Assembly (NCBI GenBank): GCA_027924585.1
Contig: BSBM01000442.1
Location: 3,286,001 to 3,350,000 of the forward strand
Source of the DNA: Larix kaempferi
Taxonomy: Eukaryota; Streptophyta; Pinopsida; Pinales; Pinaceae
Direction: 5' to 3'
DNA: 64,000 nucleotides
Shown: positions 23,518 to 34,296 of the stretch, piece after piece
How positions within the stretch are numbered: position 1 is the first letter of the stretch
Layout of the letters: each line of letters begins with the position of its first letter
Program-made: the position numbers and the translations under genes
The notes under the pieces: generated by a model
What the model saw: only the letters and a program-made list of their open reading frames with translations
Database searches by the model: none
What the model was told of the DNA's origin: nothing

Positions 23518-25160
23518 TCGAAACTCATCACCATTCTCAACCTATGAATCCAAAGGCTCATGTGAAGAAGCAGATGAAACTGACTCATCATCGCTCCCAA
23601 CCTATGAGTCTGAAGAATTGGAAACATAATCAGACATGTAACCATCATGAACCTGCTTTTGAAGAAGCATGTAAATATCTGATATCTCTCTTGAGCTTAT
23701 ACTGGTGAGATCTTTTCCAAAAGAACTAGAAACATACAAAGATGGAAGATCACTAGTGGATGTAGTGGTGATGGCCCCTTTTTCCATGGATTTTGAATCA
23801 ATAGGTTCCAGATCTTCAGGTTCTTGTGGATCTGGATCTTGCATTCGTACTTCTTTAAGAGTCCTCTTTTTCTCAGTCTTCTTGGATCTATTTTTTCCTT
23901 TCAAGCAACTTTTTCATGTGCCATGAGAAATCTTGCTAATCTTGCTATCTTCATGAGTGTGAGAGCGAAGATCAAATTCCTTTGAGAGAGGTAAGAAGTG
24001 TGAGAATTCATAGAGCTTGGACTCATGATTTGCAATACCTTTTGAAATGATTTCCCTTGAGACCGTGTCTTGTACTTCGACTTCATTTGGAAAGAATATT
24101 ACTCTCTTGGGCTTTCCAACATGAGTCATTTGATATACAGAGAGTAAATTTGCTGCAAGAGAAGGAACATAAAGCACATTAGAAAAATATCCAGAGTCAA
24201 GATCAATTCTTTTGATACCTTGAGAAGGGATTTCTGAATCTGCTATATGTTGAGGATTCGCTCTCTTGGAAATCACCAACACTTTCAAGTTCTGAATCTG
24301 AAACCTCATGAGGAGGAGAAAGCAAAACTAGCTCAACATCACGCACAAAATCTGAATTTGAATTTTCATGAAGAGAAACATGTGAAGCTGATGTCTCATA
24401 CTCAGAATCTGAACTGTCATATGATGGAGATTTGTTCACTCGAAACTCGTCACCATTCTCAACCTATGAATCCAAAGGCTCATGTGAAGAAGCATATGAA
24501 ACTGACTCATCATCGCTCCCAACCTATGAGTCTGAAGAATTGGAAACATAATCAGACATGTAACCATCATGAACCTGCTTTTGAAGAAGCATGTAAATAT
24601 CTGATATCTCTCTTGAGCTTATACTGGTGAGATCTTTTCCAAAAGAACTAGAAACATACAAAGATGGAAGATCACTAGTGGATGTAGTGGTGATGGCCCC
24701 TTTTTCCATGGATTTTGAATCAATAGGTTCCAGATCTTCAGGTTCTTGTGGATCTGGATCTTGCATTCGTACTTCTTTAAGAGTCCTCTTTTTCTCAGTC
24801 TTCTTGGATCTATTTTTTCCTTTCAAGCAACTTTTACATGTGCCATGAGAAATCTTGCTAATCTTGCTATCTTCATGAGTGTGAGAGCGAAGATCAAATT
24901 CCTTTGAGAGAGGTAAGAAGTGTGAGAATTCATAGAGCTTGGACTCATGATTTGCAATACCTTTTGAAATGATTTCCCTTGAGACCATGTCTTGTACTTC
25001 GACTTCATTTGGAAAGAAGATTACTCTCTTGGGCTTTCCAACATGAGTCATTTCATATATAGAGAGTAAATTTGCTGCAAGAGAAGGAACATAAAGCACA
25101 TTAGAAAAATATCCAGAGTCAAGATCAATTCTTTTGATACCTTGAGAAGGGATTTCTGAA
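23316..25160. repeat. 922-bp tandem duplication within internal region 2
   Basis: About 23316-24237 repeats as about 24238-25160 (identical landmarks are offset by 922 bp, for example 23705 against 24627). At the junction GATTTCTGAATC jumps directly to TGCTATATGTTGAGG, joined at a short shared ATCTG-type microhomology. Internal region 1 has only one copy. The two copies differ at very few bases, so the event is recent. Confidence 0.85.
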
Positions 25161-25726
25161 TCATTGCCCAATCTGATGGAAGGGCATTTTGAGCTCTCGA
25201 ACTTGGAGAAGAGACCTTTGGAGGAAGACATGTGTCTTGTGGCTCCTGAATCTATAATAAAAGAAGAATCTGATGATGCACTTTCCATGAGAGCATGACA
25301 TCTTTCTTTACCTTCGGATCTAGAAGATTCAGGATCAGGATCTTTCTTCCTTGTATATGCAAGAACGGGAAGACTGTTCTTCTCAAGCGATTGAGCCATC
25401 AAATCTATGGCCTTATTCATACAAGCACTCTCAGGATGAATGCCTTTAAGACAATAGTTGCAATTTGGTTTTCTCTTGTGAGAATGCTTGGTCTTCTTAG
25501 GGTTTGAAACCCTATCTGACCGATCTGGACTATTTGTAGGCCTTGTACCATTAAATTTCTTTCCAGAAATATTTTGCTTTCCTATGTCATTCACTCTCTC
25601 TGCAACTGTAAGGGCATAATCCAATTTGGGTTTGATTATTCTCATTGAAATCAACTTCTCTTCCTCTTGGGTAAGAGATTGTGTGAAATCATCAAATGAG
25701 GGAAACTTCCATTTTGGAATGGACAT
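24524..25726 (-). pseudogene. Copia gag-protease of internal region 2, 3' portion (split by the 17.9-kb insert)
   Basis: This is a 400-codon frame. It starts within gag (SIPKWKFPSFDDFTQSLTQEE) and runs through the zinc knuckle CNYCLKGIHPESAC, the protease IIDSGATRHM and CKSCLKGK, then in frame into the acidic PDPQEPEDLEPIDS region, ending SDYVSNSSDS. It shows what internal region 1 looked like before its frameshift. The N-terminal gag lies at 44100-43710 on the far side of the inserted DNA transposon. An in-frame TAG lies just upstream at about 25738, so it was already damaged. Confidence 0.85.
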
Positions 25727-25796
25727 CCTAGCTAACTAGAAAGTGGAGACAAAAACTGAGAAGTTTACCCCCAAATTTGAGAGAATGATAAGTATA

Positions 25797-25845
25797 GGGT
25801 CAGTGCAAGCTAATGAGGGTCACTTTTGGCACGTTAGATGCAATA
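25797..25845 (+). repeat. Left terminal inverted repeat
   Basis: Matches the complement of 43622-43664 over GGGT-GTGCAAG-ATGAGGGTCACTTT-AGATGCAAT, with a short TGGCACGT-type insertion between the last two blocks. Confidence 0.85.
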
Positions 25846-26057
25846 GAAAACTGAAAAAGCAGGCATCCCTCAACTTACTTGGATTTTTTGATTTACTTAC
25901 GGAAAATATCTTGCATTGAGTAAAAAAGATGAAATGTAGGAAATTGAATCACGTTTCTGAATATATAACTTTTATGTATTGAAAATTTGCATAGCTATGT
26001 CAAGTTTCAGTTTTCCTAACAGACACTTTTTATTTTTCAGGCAAATGATAAGGTATA

Positions 26058-26335
26058 TGTTTTTGTGGGTAGAGCCTTTGAGGGCCTAAATGATGGAATC
26101 AAGCTACAAAAATCGGCATGCATGTAGAGAACACATAGCACTTGTGCGCCATTATTTTTCGAAAATTAAATTAGTAATTTTATAATTTTTTTATAATTGT
26201 CTAAGTGATCAAACCTCAAAAATAGTACATCTTTTGTGGGTAGAGCCTTTGAAGGTCTTAATGCAAAATTCTTGAAATGGGTTTTTCATAGAACGTGGAG
26301 GTTAGTGTCCTCTTGTGCACCATACAATTTTTTTT
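26058..26335. repeat. Short direct duplication near left end of TIR element
   Basis: The phrase TTTTGTGGGTAGAGCCTTTG followed by A(G/A)GG(C/T)CTTAATG-like sequence occurs at about 26058 and 26233, and each is followed about 80-100 bp later by CTTGTGC(G/A)CCAT. The unit is about 175 bp and diverged. No ORF. Confidence 0.55.
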
Positions 26336-26729
26336 TGAAATGATTGAGAATTGAAAAAGTTATGGAAGAAACACTAACAATGTGTTTCACGAGTTAAGGA
26401 GGTAGGACAAAAAAGAAATTGAAAGAAAATAGGAAAAATTAATATTTCAAAATAAAAGTTACATATTTGGAATCTGCAGAAAAAATGCTATTTGTGTCTA
26501 AGATTTCGTCAAAAATGACTCTGTGTAGCATATTGTAACGAGTGGCTAAGCACAGGCTTCTCCAGAAACTGGAAGAAATACCCAATTAGCTTTGGTTTTT
26601 CATTAACATAGCACAGGTTTGGAATTACCGAAGCAAACTCCAAAGCATACACATAGGATTATTGTTGACATGTGAGCATGTGACTCGGCCTGTTTAAATT
26701 CAAAAATATTGCCGCGCTTTTAGATTTAA

Positions 26730-26851
26730 ATAACGCGTACGCGTTATATAACTAAATAACGCGTGCGCGTTATATCAATAATTAACGCGTACGCGTTATA
26801 TAACTACATAACACGTACGCGTTATATAGTTACAAAACGCGCTCGCGTTAT
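26730..26851. promoter_or_regulatory. Palindrome array 1: five 18-bp CGCG palindromes at exact 26-bp steps
   Basis: Copies start at 26730, 26756, 26782, 26808 and 26834. The consensus ATAACGCGTACGCGTTAT is a perfect palindrome; the 8-bp spacers resemble ATAACTAC. Single changes (GTGCGC, ACACGT, GCTCGC) mark individual copies. A weaker sixth copy may precede at about 26704. Exact spacing of about 2.5 helical turns and self-symmetry are what a dimeric protein-binding array would show. Likely roles: transposase-binding subterminal repeats or promoter elements. Confidence 0.75.
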
Positions 26852-26879
26852 TTAAATCATAAAATACATGTTTAATACT

Positions 26880-27643
26880 TGAGAAAGAGGGGGTGTAGAA
26901 GTCAAGGGAAATTTTGTTTAATATTTGAGAAGGGGTGGGGAAGGCTCAAGGGAATCTATGGTTAATATTTAATAGGGGTGGGAAAGGGTCAAGGGCTTAG
27001 AAGGATGTTGGAAGCTTGAGTGGGGAGAGATGAAGGGAATGAGAACATGATGGGCTACAGGGGGTGAAGGGAAGTGGAGCTTGAGAGCACTATTAGGAGT
27101 AGAATAGGTTCTGAAGAGGTATAGGGTTAGAAGTTGAATGTGAGACTTGAGTGACAAGGGGGAATGGATGGAGGCAAGGGGGATGTGAGAGAGAAATAAA
27201 GAATACAAGGGGGGGAGAGACATAGAGCGAGGGAGGGAGAGGGACAATGGGGAGGAATGGATTTGGAGGGAGTGAGATAGATGGGGATAGAACGAAATAA
27301 GAGATAGGAAGGGAGGGACAGAAAGTGTTGGTGGGAGACATGCAGAGAGTGGTGGCGATGGAGAGAGAGGGAGTGATGGAGAGATTGGGATAGGTTGAGG
27401 GAAAGATGAGGGAGGGATAGAAGGTGAGAGACAAGCGATGAGAGAGGGAGGGAGAGAAGGTAGGGTGAGGGATGGAGGGAGAAAGTTGGAGATAGATATG
27501 GATGGAGGGGGTATGGGTTTGAGAATGGAAAGTGACATAATGTGTGTGTATGTGTGTGTGTTTGAGAGAGAGAGAGAGACAGAGAGAGAGAGAGATCTAG
27601 AGAGATTGATGGTTGGGGAGAGAGAGACTAGAGGGAGTTGTGA
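26880..27643 (+). repeat. Purine-rich (G/A) strand-asymmetric tract, left of TCA block
   Basis: About 760 bp of plus strand is composed mainly of GAGGGAGAG-, GGGATAGAA- and GGAGGGAGAG-like runs, with a (TG)n(GA)n microsatellite at 27540-27606. The long Pro/Ser-rich frames on the minus strand are side effects of this composition. Such tracts can form triplex or G-rich structures. Confidence 0.7.
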
Positions 27644-27718
27644 GCATCATATTCTCCATCAGCATCATATTCTTCATCATCATCATCTTCATGACCATCA
27701 TCGTCATCATCAACATCT

Positions 27719-27749
<31 letters not shown>

Positions 27750-28019
27750 CATATTCCTCATCAAATCAAAATCTCCATCATCATTATCATCATCATGATC
27801 ATCATCTAAACATCACCATCACCATCATCATCAACATCTTCATCATCATCACCATCACCATCATCATCAAAATCTTCATCGTCATCACCATCACCATCAC
27901 CATCACCATATTCATCATCATTGTCATCTCTAGGTTCCCCATCAACATCAACATCTCCATCATCATCATCTTCTTCATCATCATCATATTCATCACCATC
28001 ATCATCATCATCAACATCT

Positions 28020-28050
<31 letters not shown>

Positions 28051-28536
28051 TATCTTCCTTGAATCAGATCAACATATCCATCATGTCACCATCATCTTCT
28101 GAACATCATCATCTAAACATCACCATCACCATCACCATCATCATCATCATCTTCATCATCATTACCATCACCATCATCATCAACATCTTCATTGTCATCA
28201 CCATCATCATCATCATCATCATTGGCATTTGTAGGTTCCTCATCAACATCTCCATCATTATCATCTTCTCCATCATCATCATCTTCATCACCATCATCAT
28301 CAGCATCAACATCTTCATCATCATCACCATAATCATCATCTTCATCGTCATCAGGTCAACATCTCCATCATCATCATCTTCTTCATCATCTTCACCATCA
28401 TCATCATCATCATCATCTTCATCGCCATCTCCATCATCTCCATCATCTCCATCATCATCACCATCACCATCATCATCATCTTCATGACCATAAACATCTT
28501 CATCATCATTGTCATCTCCCCCTTCCTCATCAACAT

Positions 28537-28567
<31 letters not shown>

Positions 28568-28836
28568 GCCATCTGAACATCACCATCACCATCATCGTCA
28601 ACATCTTCATCATCATCATCATCATCATCAGCATCATCATCAGCATCAGCATCATCATCAAAATCTTCATCGTCATCACCATCACCATCTTCATCATCAT
28701 TGTCATCTCTAGGTTCCCCATCAACACATCTCCATCATCGTCATCTTCTTCATCATCATCATCTTCATCACCATCATCATCGTCATCTTCTTCATCATCA
28801 TCATCTTCATCACCATCATCATCGTCATCAACATCT

Positions 28837-28867
<31 letters not shown>

Positions 28868-28914
28868 CTTCCTCATCAGATCAACATCTCCATCATGTCA
28901 CCATCATCTTCATC

Positions 28915-28946
<32 letters not shown>

Positions 28947-29460
28947 TACCAACACCATCATCATCAACATCTTCATCGTCATCACCATCATCATTGGCAT
29001 CTGTAGGTTCCTCATCAACATCTCCATCATCGTCATCATTGGCATCTGCGGGTTCCTCATCAACATATCCATCATCGTCATTTTCTCCATCATCATCACC
29101 ATCATCACCATCATGATCTTCTGAACATCATCATGATCATCATCTAAACATCACCATCACCATCATCGTCAACATCTTCATCATCATCGCCATCAGCATC
29201 ATCATCAAAATCTTCATCGTCATCACCGTCACCATCTTCATCATCATTGTCATCTCTAGGTTCCCCATCAACACATCTCCATCATCATCATCTTCTTCAT
29301 CATCATCATCTTCATCACCATCATCATCGTCATCATCTTCTTCATCATCAACATCTTCATCATCATTGTCATCTCTAGGTTCCCCATCAACACATCTCCA
29401 TCATCATCATCTTCTTCATCATCATCATCTTCATCACCATCATCATCGTCATCAACATCT

Positions 29461-29491
<31 letters not shown>

Positions 29492-30281
29492 CTTCCTCAT
29501 CAGATCAACATCTCCATCATGTCACCATCATCTTCGTCATCATCATCATCATCATCATTACCAGCACCATCATCATCAACATCTTCATCGTCATCACCAT
29601 CATCATTGGCATCTGTAGGTTCCTCATCAACATCTCCATCATCATCATCATTGGCATCTGCAGGTTCCTCATCAACATATCCATCATTGTCATTTTCTCC
29701 ATCATCATCACCATCATCACCATCATGATCTTCTGAACATCATCATGATCATCATCTCAACATCACCATCACCATCATCGTCAACATCTTCATCATCATC
29801 GCCATCAGCATCATCATCAAAATCTTCATCGTCATCACCATCACCATCACCATCACCATCACCATCTTCATCATCATTGTCATCTCTAGGTTCCCCATCA
29901 ACACAACATATCCATCATCATCATCTTCTTCATCATCATCATCTTCATCTCCATCATCGTCCTCATCAACATCTTCATCATCATCACCATCATCACCATC
30001 ATCATCATCATCTTCCTCATCAGATCAACATCTCCATCATGTCACCATCATCTTCATCACCATCATCATCACCATCATCATCAACATCTTCATCACCATC
30101 ATCATCAACATCTTCATCATCATCACCATCATCTTCATCAACATTATCATCTTTATCATCTTCATCTGCATCATGATCATCTTCATTGTCATGACCCTCC
30201 TCCTCCTCATCATCTTTATCATCTTCATTTACATCATGATCATCTTCACTGTCATCACCCTCCTCCTCCTCATCATCTTGT
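27644..30281. repeat. TCA/ATC trinucleotide block, 2.6 kb, with higher-order repeats
   Basis: Continuous degenerate (TCA)n with CATCTTCATC, CACCATCATC and CGTCATC variants. Larger units recur inside it: the phrase CTCTAGGTTCCCCATCAACA appears at about 27929, 28707, 29253, 29369 and 29885, and a segment of roughly 610-625 bp including TTGGCATCTGTAGGTTCCTC repeats near 28990 and 29607. Frames on both strands are open simply because TCA repeats contain no stops on either strand in most registers; they are not genes. Confidence 0.9.
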
Positions 30282-30289
30282 GCACTTAT

Positions 30290-30615
30290 GCACTTAGGGA
30301 TTAATATTTAGAAGAGGGTCTAAAGGCCTTTATGGGGGAGGGGCTCTAGGAACAAGGTAAGATAGAGAGGGCAGGGGGGAGGGATAAAGGCGTAGAGGGT
30401 TAGTGATTAAGGGAGAAGAAGGGAGAGAGTGCTATAGGGAGGGATAATGACGAAGATAAAGAGAAGGTGGAGAGATGGAGAGTGGGGTGGTAGAGACATG
30501 GCTGAAGGGAGAGAAAGAAACATGAAATAAACATGTAGGGAGAATGAGGGACAGATATTTAGAAAGAGATAGGGGGTATCTAGGGATTATTGGGAGAGAG
30601 CTAGGGGGTATTAAA
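30290..30615 (+). repeat. Purine-rich tract, right of TCA block
   Basis: About 325 bp of GGGAGGGATAAAGG-, GAGAGAGTG- and GGAGAGATGG-like sequence, compositionally a mirror of 26880-27643, so that the TCA block is bracketed by purine-rich plus-strand DNA on both sides. Confidence 0.65.
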
Positions 30616-30719
30616 CCATACAAAACATTTGTTTTGTATGCAATCATATAAATTATTACTTTTCTTTGATTTTGTTCGTTGCCCTAGCCGTGCACCTAAC
30701 CTATTTATTGTGCTTGACT

Positions 30720-30789
30720 ATATCGCGTTCGCGTTTTGTCACTACATATCGCGCATGCGTTTTATATTTATATAACGCGTACGCGTTTT
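30720..30789. promoter_or_regulatory. Palindrome array 2: three copies at exact 26-bp steps
   Basis: Copies start at 30720 (ATATCGCGTTCGCGTTTT), 30746 (ATATCGCGCATGCGTTTT) and 30772 (ATAACGCGTACGCGTTTT), with the same 26-bp period as array 1. It lies about 430 bp upstream of the ATG of the 476-codon ORF, followed by a CpG-rich leader (30800-30890), which is the position of a promoter. Confidence 0.7.
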
Positions 30790-31215
30790 GTAACTCCAGA
30801 AATAATGGACTGTTGCTGTCCGAGAGCAACTTCACTCTGTCCGAACGAAAGCAACGATCCCGCGATTTTTCGAACAGCACGAGCCCGCGTCTGAAAATTT
30901 TCACATTCTACACCAACTCCATCATTTTTTTTTATGCAGGTGCAGCATTGAGGACATCTTTCATGGTTGCTCACTTTGGTGTTGGGTTATATGGCCATAT
31001 TTGAAGAAAATAATTAGCAAGCTTGAAGAATCTCCAATTGAAGAACACCAAAGATAAGGCCTTTGAAAGATTCATTTTGCCTATATTTGAGGAGCACACA
31101 AGGTAAGATATCAAGCTTCAAGACCAACAAGGAAGAACTTCCATTTGCTTATTATTGAAGAGCTTGTAATTGAGGAGCAACAAAAACAAACTATATTGAA
31201 TTGATCATTGTGGTG

Positions 31216-32646
31216 ATGGGGAATGCACGTAACCGAGTAAACAAATCAACAAGGAAGAAGAGACCTCAAGAAGTCATTGAAGAAGAGAAAGAAAAGAAAA
31301 GAATATACATGATGAATCGGAGGCTTTCTTTGGAAACTAATCCAAATCCAATTGTAGAGGATACCATGGTTCATCCTATTAATCCACGACAAGAGGGACC
31401 TTCAATTTCCACAATAGTTGTTGAACAAGCACCCCATGGAAGTAATCAAGAAGCAAAACGTAGGTGCTCATTAGGGGATGTTTCAATTCCCACTTCAAGT
31501 CAAAGTGATAAGTTACCATCTCAAGATGAAGCTCACGAAGAAACACCCAATTTGCTATCCGGATGTGGTTATACAAGCGATGAAGTCAGAGAGGCGTTGG
31601 ACATTTTGCCTACTGTTGAAGAAGAGAATGTTATCCACACCATCGATGAGGATGTTGGACTTCCACAAGGGGATGTTGGACTTCCACAGACCATGGATGA
31701 GGATGTTGGACTTCCACCATCCAACTACCAGGAAGAGAATGAAGGACACCAAGCTACTACTGAAACGCCAGAGCGTCTTGGTGATGCGCTACATGGTACA
31801 ATTCCAACCCCCTTACCTCCATTAGCAAGCACACGTCGAAGAACTCCGAAGCGTATACAAGTTGATGAAAGACTTATGAATTCCATTGAAGGTACGCTAT
31901 CTAAACGTAGTATTGCTTATCAAACTCAACAGATACTTGATAAATATTTTGTTTCTAAATGTGATGGAGATAAATGTAGATTATTTTTATCATTGTTAAA
32001 ATCTAGGAGCATGAATGTTGTTAGGAAAAAGTTAGGGATAAAGATGATAAAGAATTCTGAACCAAGTTCTCATATAGTTAAAAGCCTAGTAGATGCATTT
32101 GGTAAAATTGGTAAGAACACACGTTCAAAGGACCGCAATGCTGCTCGTCGTGTGTTGTCACAATCAATTGCAGATAAGAACACCAGGGCCCTTCGTATTC
32201 TCAGGCCTACATCGAAACTAGTTAATTTGAATGTAAAAACCCTCCGTAGGTATTCTATTAGAAGAGAACATCTTGACACAACCGATCAGACAGATTTTTG
32301 GGCCTTTGTTGGTCGGTTGCCACGTCGTGACATGAAGCTAGTTGATGCAGTAAAGGGACTAGTGCATAGTTTTTGGCATGATCACACAAGGCCTTCTTCA
32401 AACCGAAAGGATGTACTAAAACTAAGAAGGGGTTCAAAGGATCGTGAGCCACATACTAAGCATTTTCTTGATATAACACAGACAGAGCTTTACGAAAAAT
32501 TTAAGATTGAGCATAGACAATTGAACTTGGGGCAAAGATCTTTTGAGAAATGTAAGCCATGGTATGTTAGAATAAATACTCTTCGTAACACTTGTTGTTG
32601 TAGATACCATGTAGAATATGAATATTACTATGAAAGTCTCTCTTAA
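31216..32646 (+). CDS. 476-residue protein, transposase-like N-terminal part (unrecognised family)
   Basis: Start chosen at ATG 31216, the first in frame. Residues 1-45 are very basic (RVNKSTRKKRPQEV) and may be nuclear-targeting. Residues about 50-215 are acidic and low-complexity, with three tandem DVGLP phrases. Residues about 225-476 look folded: KRSIAYQTQQILDKYF, KCRLFLSLLKSRSMNVVRKK, DFWAFVGRLPRRDMKLVDA, then FEKCKPWYVRINTLRNTCC and CCRYHVEYEYYYES. A Cys-rich CCCRYHVE end is, as far as I recall, typical of uncharacterised transposon proteins of mosses, ferns and conifers, where a longer C-terminal region follows. Here the frame stops ten codons later and no downstream exon is visible, so it may be truncated. 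The frame has no stops despite its age-worn surroundings. Confidence 0.6.
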   Translation: MGNARNRVNKSTRKKRPQEVIEEEKEKKRIYMMNRRLSLETNPNPIVEDTMVHPINPRQEGPSISTIVVEQAPHGSNQEAKRRCSLGDVSIPTSSQSDKLPSQDEAHEETPNLLSGCGYTSDEVREALDILPTVEEENVIHTIDEDVGLPQGDVGLPQTMDEDVGLPPSNYQEENEGHQATTETPERLGDALHGTIPTPLPPLASTRRRTPKRIQVDERLMNSIEGTLSKRSIAYQTQQILDKYFVSKCDGDKCRLFLSLLKSRSMNVVRKKLGIKMIKNSEPSSHIVKSLVDAFGKIGKNTRSKDRNAARRVLSQSIADKNTRALRILRPTSKLVNLNVKTLRRYSIRREHLDTTDQTDFWAFVGRLPRRDMKLVDAVKGLVHSFWHDHTRPSSNRKDVLKLRRGSKDREPHTKHFLDITQTELYEKFKIEHRQLNLGQRSFEKCKPWYVRINTLRNTCCCRYHVEYEYYYESLS

Positions 32647-32795
32647 TCTAGCGACAACCACCTTTTACCCATTTCTATAGAATTTATTTTCTTTAATAAT
32701 TTTCTAATCCAAATTTTAATAGCTATTACATTTTCACTATACAACTATGAAAGTCTCTAGTGACAACCACCTTTTACCCATTTTTATTATACATC
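32635..32795. repeat. Short direct duplication at the end of the 476-codon ORF
   Basis: TATGAAAGTCTCT followed by AGCGACAACCACCTTTTACC at 32632-32672 recurs at 32746-32783 (TATGAAAGTCTCTAGTGACA). The second copy lies about 113 bp downstream. The duplication includes the last coding bases of the ORF, so the 3' end of the gene has been rearranged. Confidence 0.7.
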
Positions 32796-33178
32796 TCTAA
32801 GTTATCCACACAAAAACACACACATATATATATATAATAATTATTGTGTATTCATAGTCAAAACTAAAAAATATATGGATTAAAGTGGATAAACATTAAA
32901 CTAAAATTATAATAATTGTGTTTTTTAATCCATTTTTTACATATGATCAGTAAACCCTAAAATTATATTATGTTCATCATGTTGGTTATTGGCTTCACCC
33001 AACAAAATTAATTCAATTCATGCTCACTATATTAAACAATACACTTATATTAAATTTAATTCATGTCTTGTTAAATATTTCATAATGAATTAGCTAGTTG
33101 AGAGCACCACCTTAGACCAAGCCATCATCATCAACATCTTCATCATCATCATGGACCTGCAAAACCCTAGTTTCCAAA

Positions 33179-34012
33179 GTGTCTAGGCAGGTTCGGGCTA
33201 GGAACACTAGCCATACCCGCCCGGTGGATGATTTTCCAAAGTTGACCCCCGTGTGCAAAAATTGCACACTCCCACACTGAGCAAAACCCTAGTTTCAAAG
33301 ATGGACCTGCAAGGTGACACATGGGCCACCAGGTAGGAGGGGAGGGGCACCCCTGGCACTATCCCGGTGTGCTGAATCCAACGGAGTCGACGGTTCGTCG
33401 ATCCGAGCCACGGTCTTCATTCTATGGCTCGTCCCGTCTCACTACCAGAAGGCCTTCAGGGACACCTGCTGGATACCTACCGGGGGCATAGAACTCCAAC
33501 CATGCAACAAAACCGGGTTCCGGGGAGACCTGCAGGTGTGTCTAGACAGGTTCGGGCTAGGAACACTAGCCATACTTGCCCGGTGGATGATTTTCCAAAG
33601 TTGACCCCCGTGTGCAAAAATTGCACACTCCCACACTGAGCAAAACCCTAGTTTCAAAGATGGACCTGCAAGGTGACACATGGGCCACCGGGTAGGAGGG
33701 GAGGGGCACCCCTGGCACTATCCCGGTGTGCTGAATCCAACGGAGTCGACGGTTCGTCGATCCGAGCCACGGTCTTCATTCTATGGCTCGTCCCGTCTCA
33801 CTACCAGAAGGCCTTCAGGGACACCTGCTGGATACCTACCGGGGGCATAGAACTCCAACCATGCAACAAAACCGGGTTCCGGGGAGTCCTGCAGGTGTGT
33901 CTAGATAGGTTCGGGCTAGGAACACTAGCCATACTTGCCCGGTGGATGATTTTCCAAATTTGACCCCTGTGTGCAAAAATTGCACACTCCCACACTGAGC
34001 AAAACCCTAGTT
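33179..34012. repeat. Satellite array, type A units (about 359 bp)
   Basis: Landmarks such as GTTGACCCCCGTGTGC recur at 33240, 33600 and 33960, giving 2.3 units. Units share ACTGAGCAAAACCCTAGTTT and GGAGTCGACGGTTCGTCG with type B, but the rest is clearly diverged. A 30-bp TCA-repeat scrap (33122-33152) lies just before the array. Open frames inside are repeat artefacts. Confidence 0.85.
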
Positions 34013-34296
34013 TACGAAATGAATGCACAATGAAGCCACTGGGCCATGGGGAGACGAGGGAGAGGGCCCCCTAGAGGTAATCGCACGCCAGGAGACCAAT
34101 GGAGTCGACGGTTCGTCGGTCCGACGTCCGGTTTCCGAGTTATGTCGAGTTGCAAGTCGCATGAAAATGTCGTTCAGGGACACTTGGTGAATTTCCGTCC
34201 GGGAGCCAAAAAGCAAACGGAGTAGGAAAATTGCGTGCCGTTGGCTCCCGCAAGTGTGTGTGGGCAATGCCGACGTGGGAACACTGCCAACAGCCA
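34012..34296. repeat. Chimeric A-to-B satellite unit
   Basis: The third A unit switches to type B immediately after the shared 20-mer ACTGAGCAAAACCCTAGTTT (ending at about 34013), continuing ACGAAATGAATGCAC. It ends abruptly in GGGAACACTGCCAACA where an unrelated 0.9-kb segment begins. Confidence 0.8.

Noticed and set aside
26969-27538. Pro/Ser/Leu-rich minus-strand frame of 189 codons
   Set aside because: It is the complement of a purine-rich simple-sequence tract; its composition explains its openness.
27644-30281. Many long frames (poly-Ser, poly-His, poly-Met, Ile-rich) on both strands
   Set aside because: They are automatic translations of a TCA trinucleotide repeat, with no start context, no splice signals and no non-repeat sequence.
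33122-33152. CRISPR-like or coding interpretation of the short CATCATCATC tract and repeats
   Set aside because: A plant genome; tandem repeats without spacers, so not a CRISPR array. It is a small TCA-repeat scrap.
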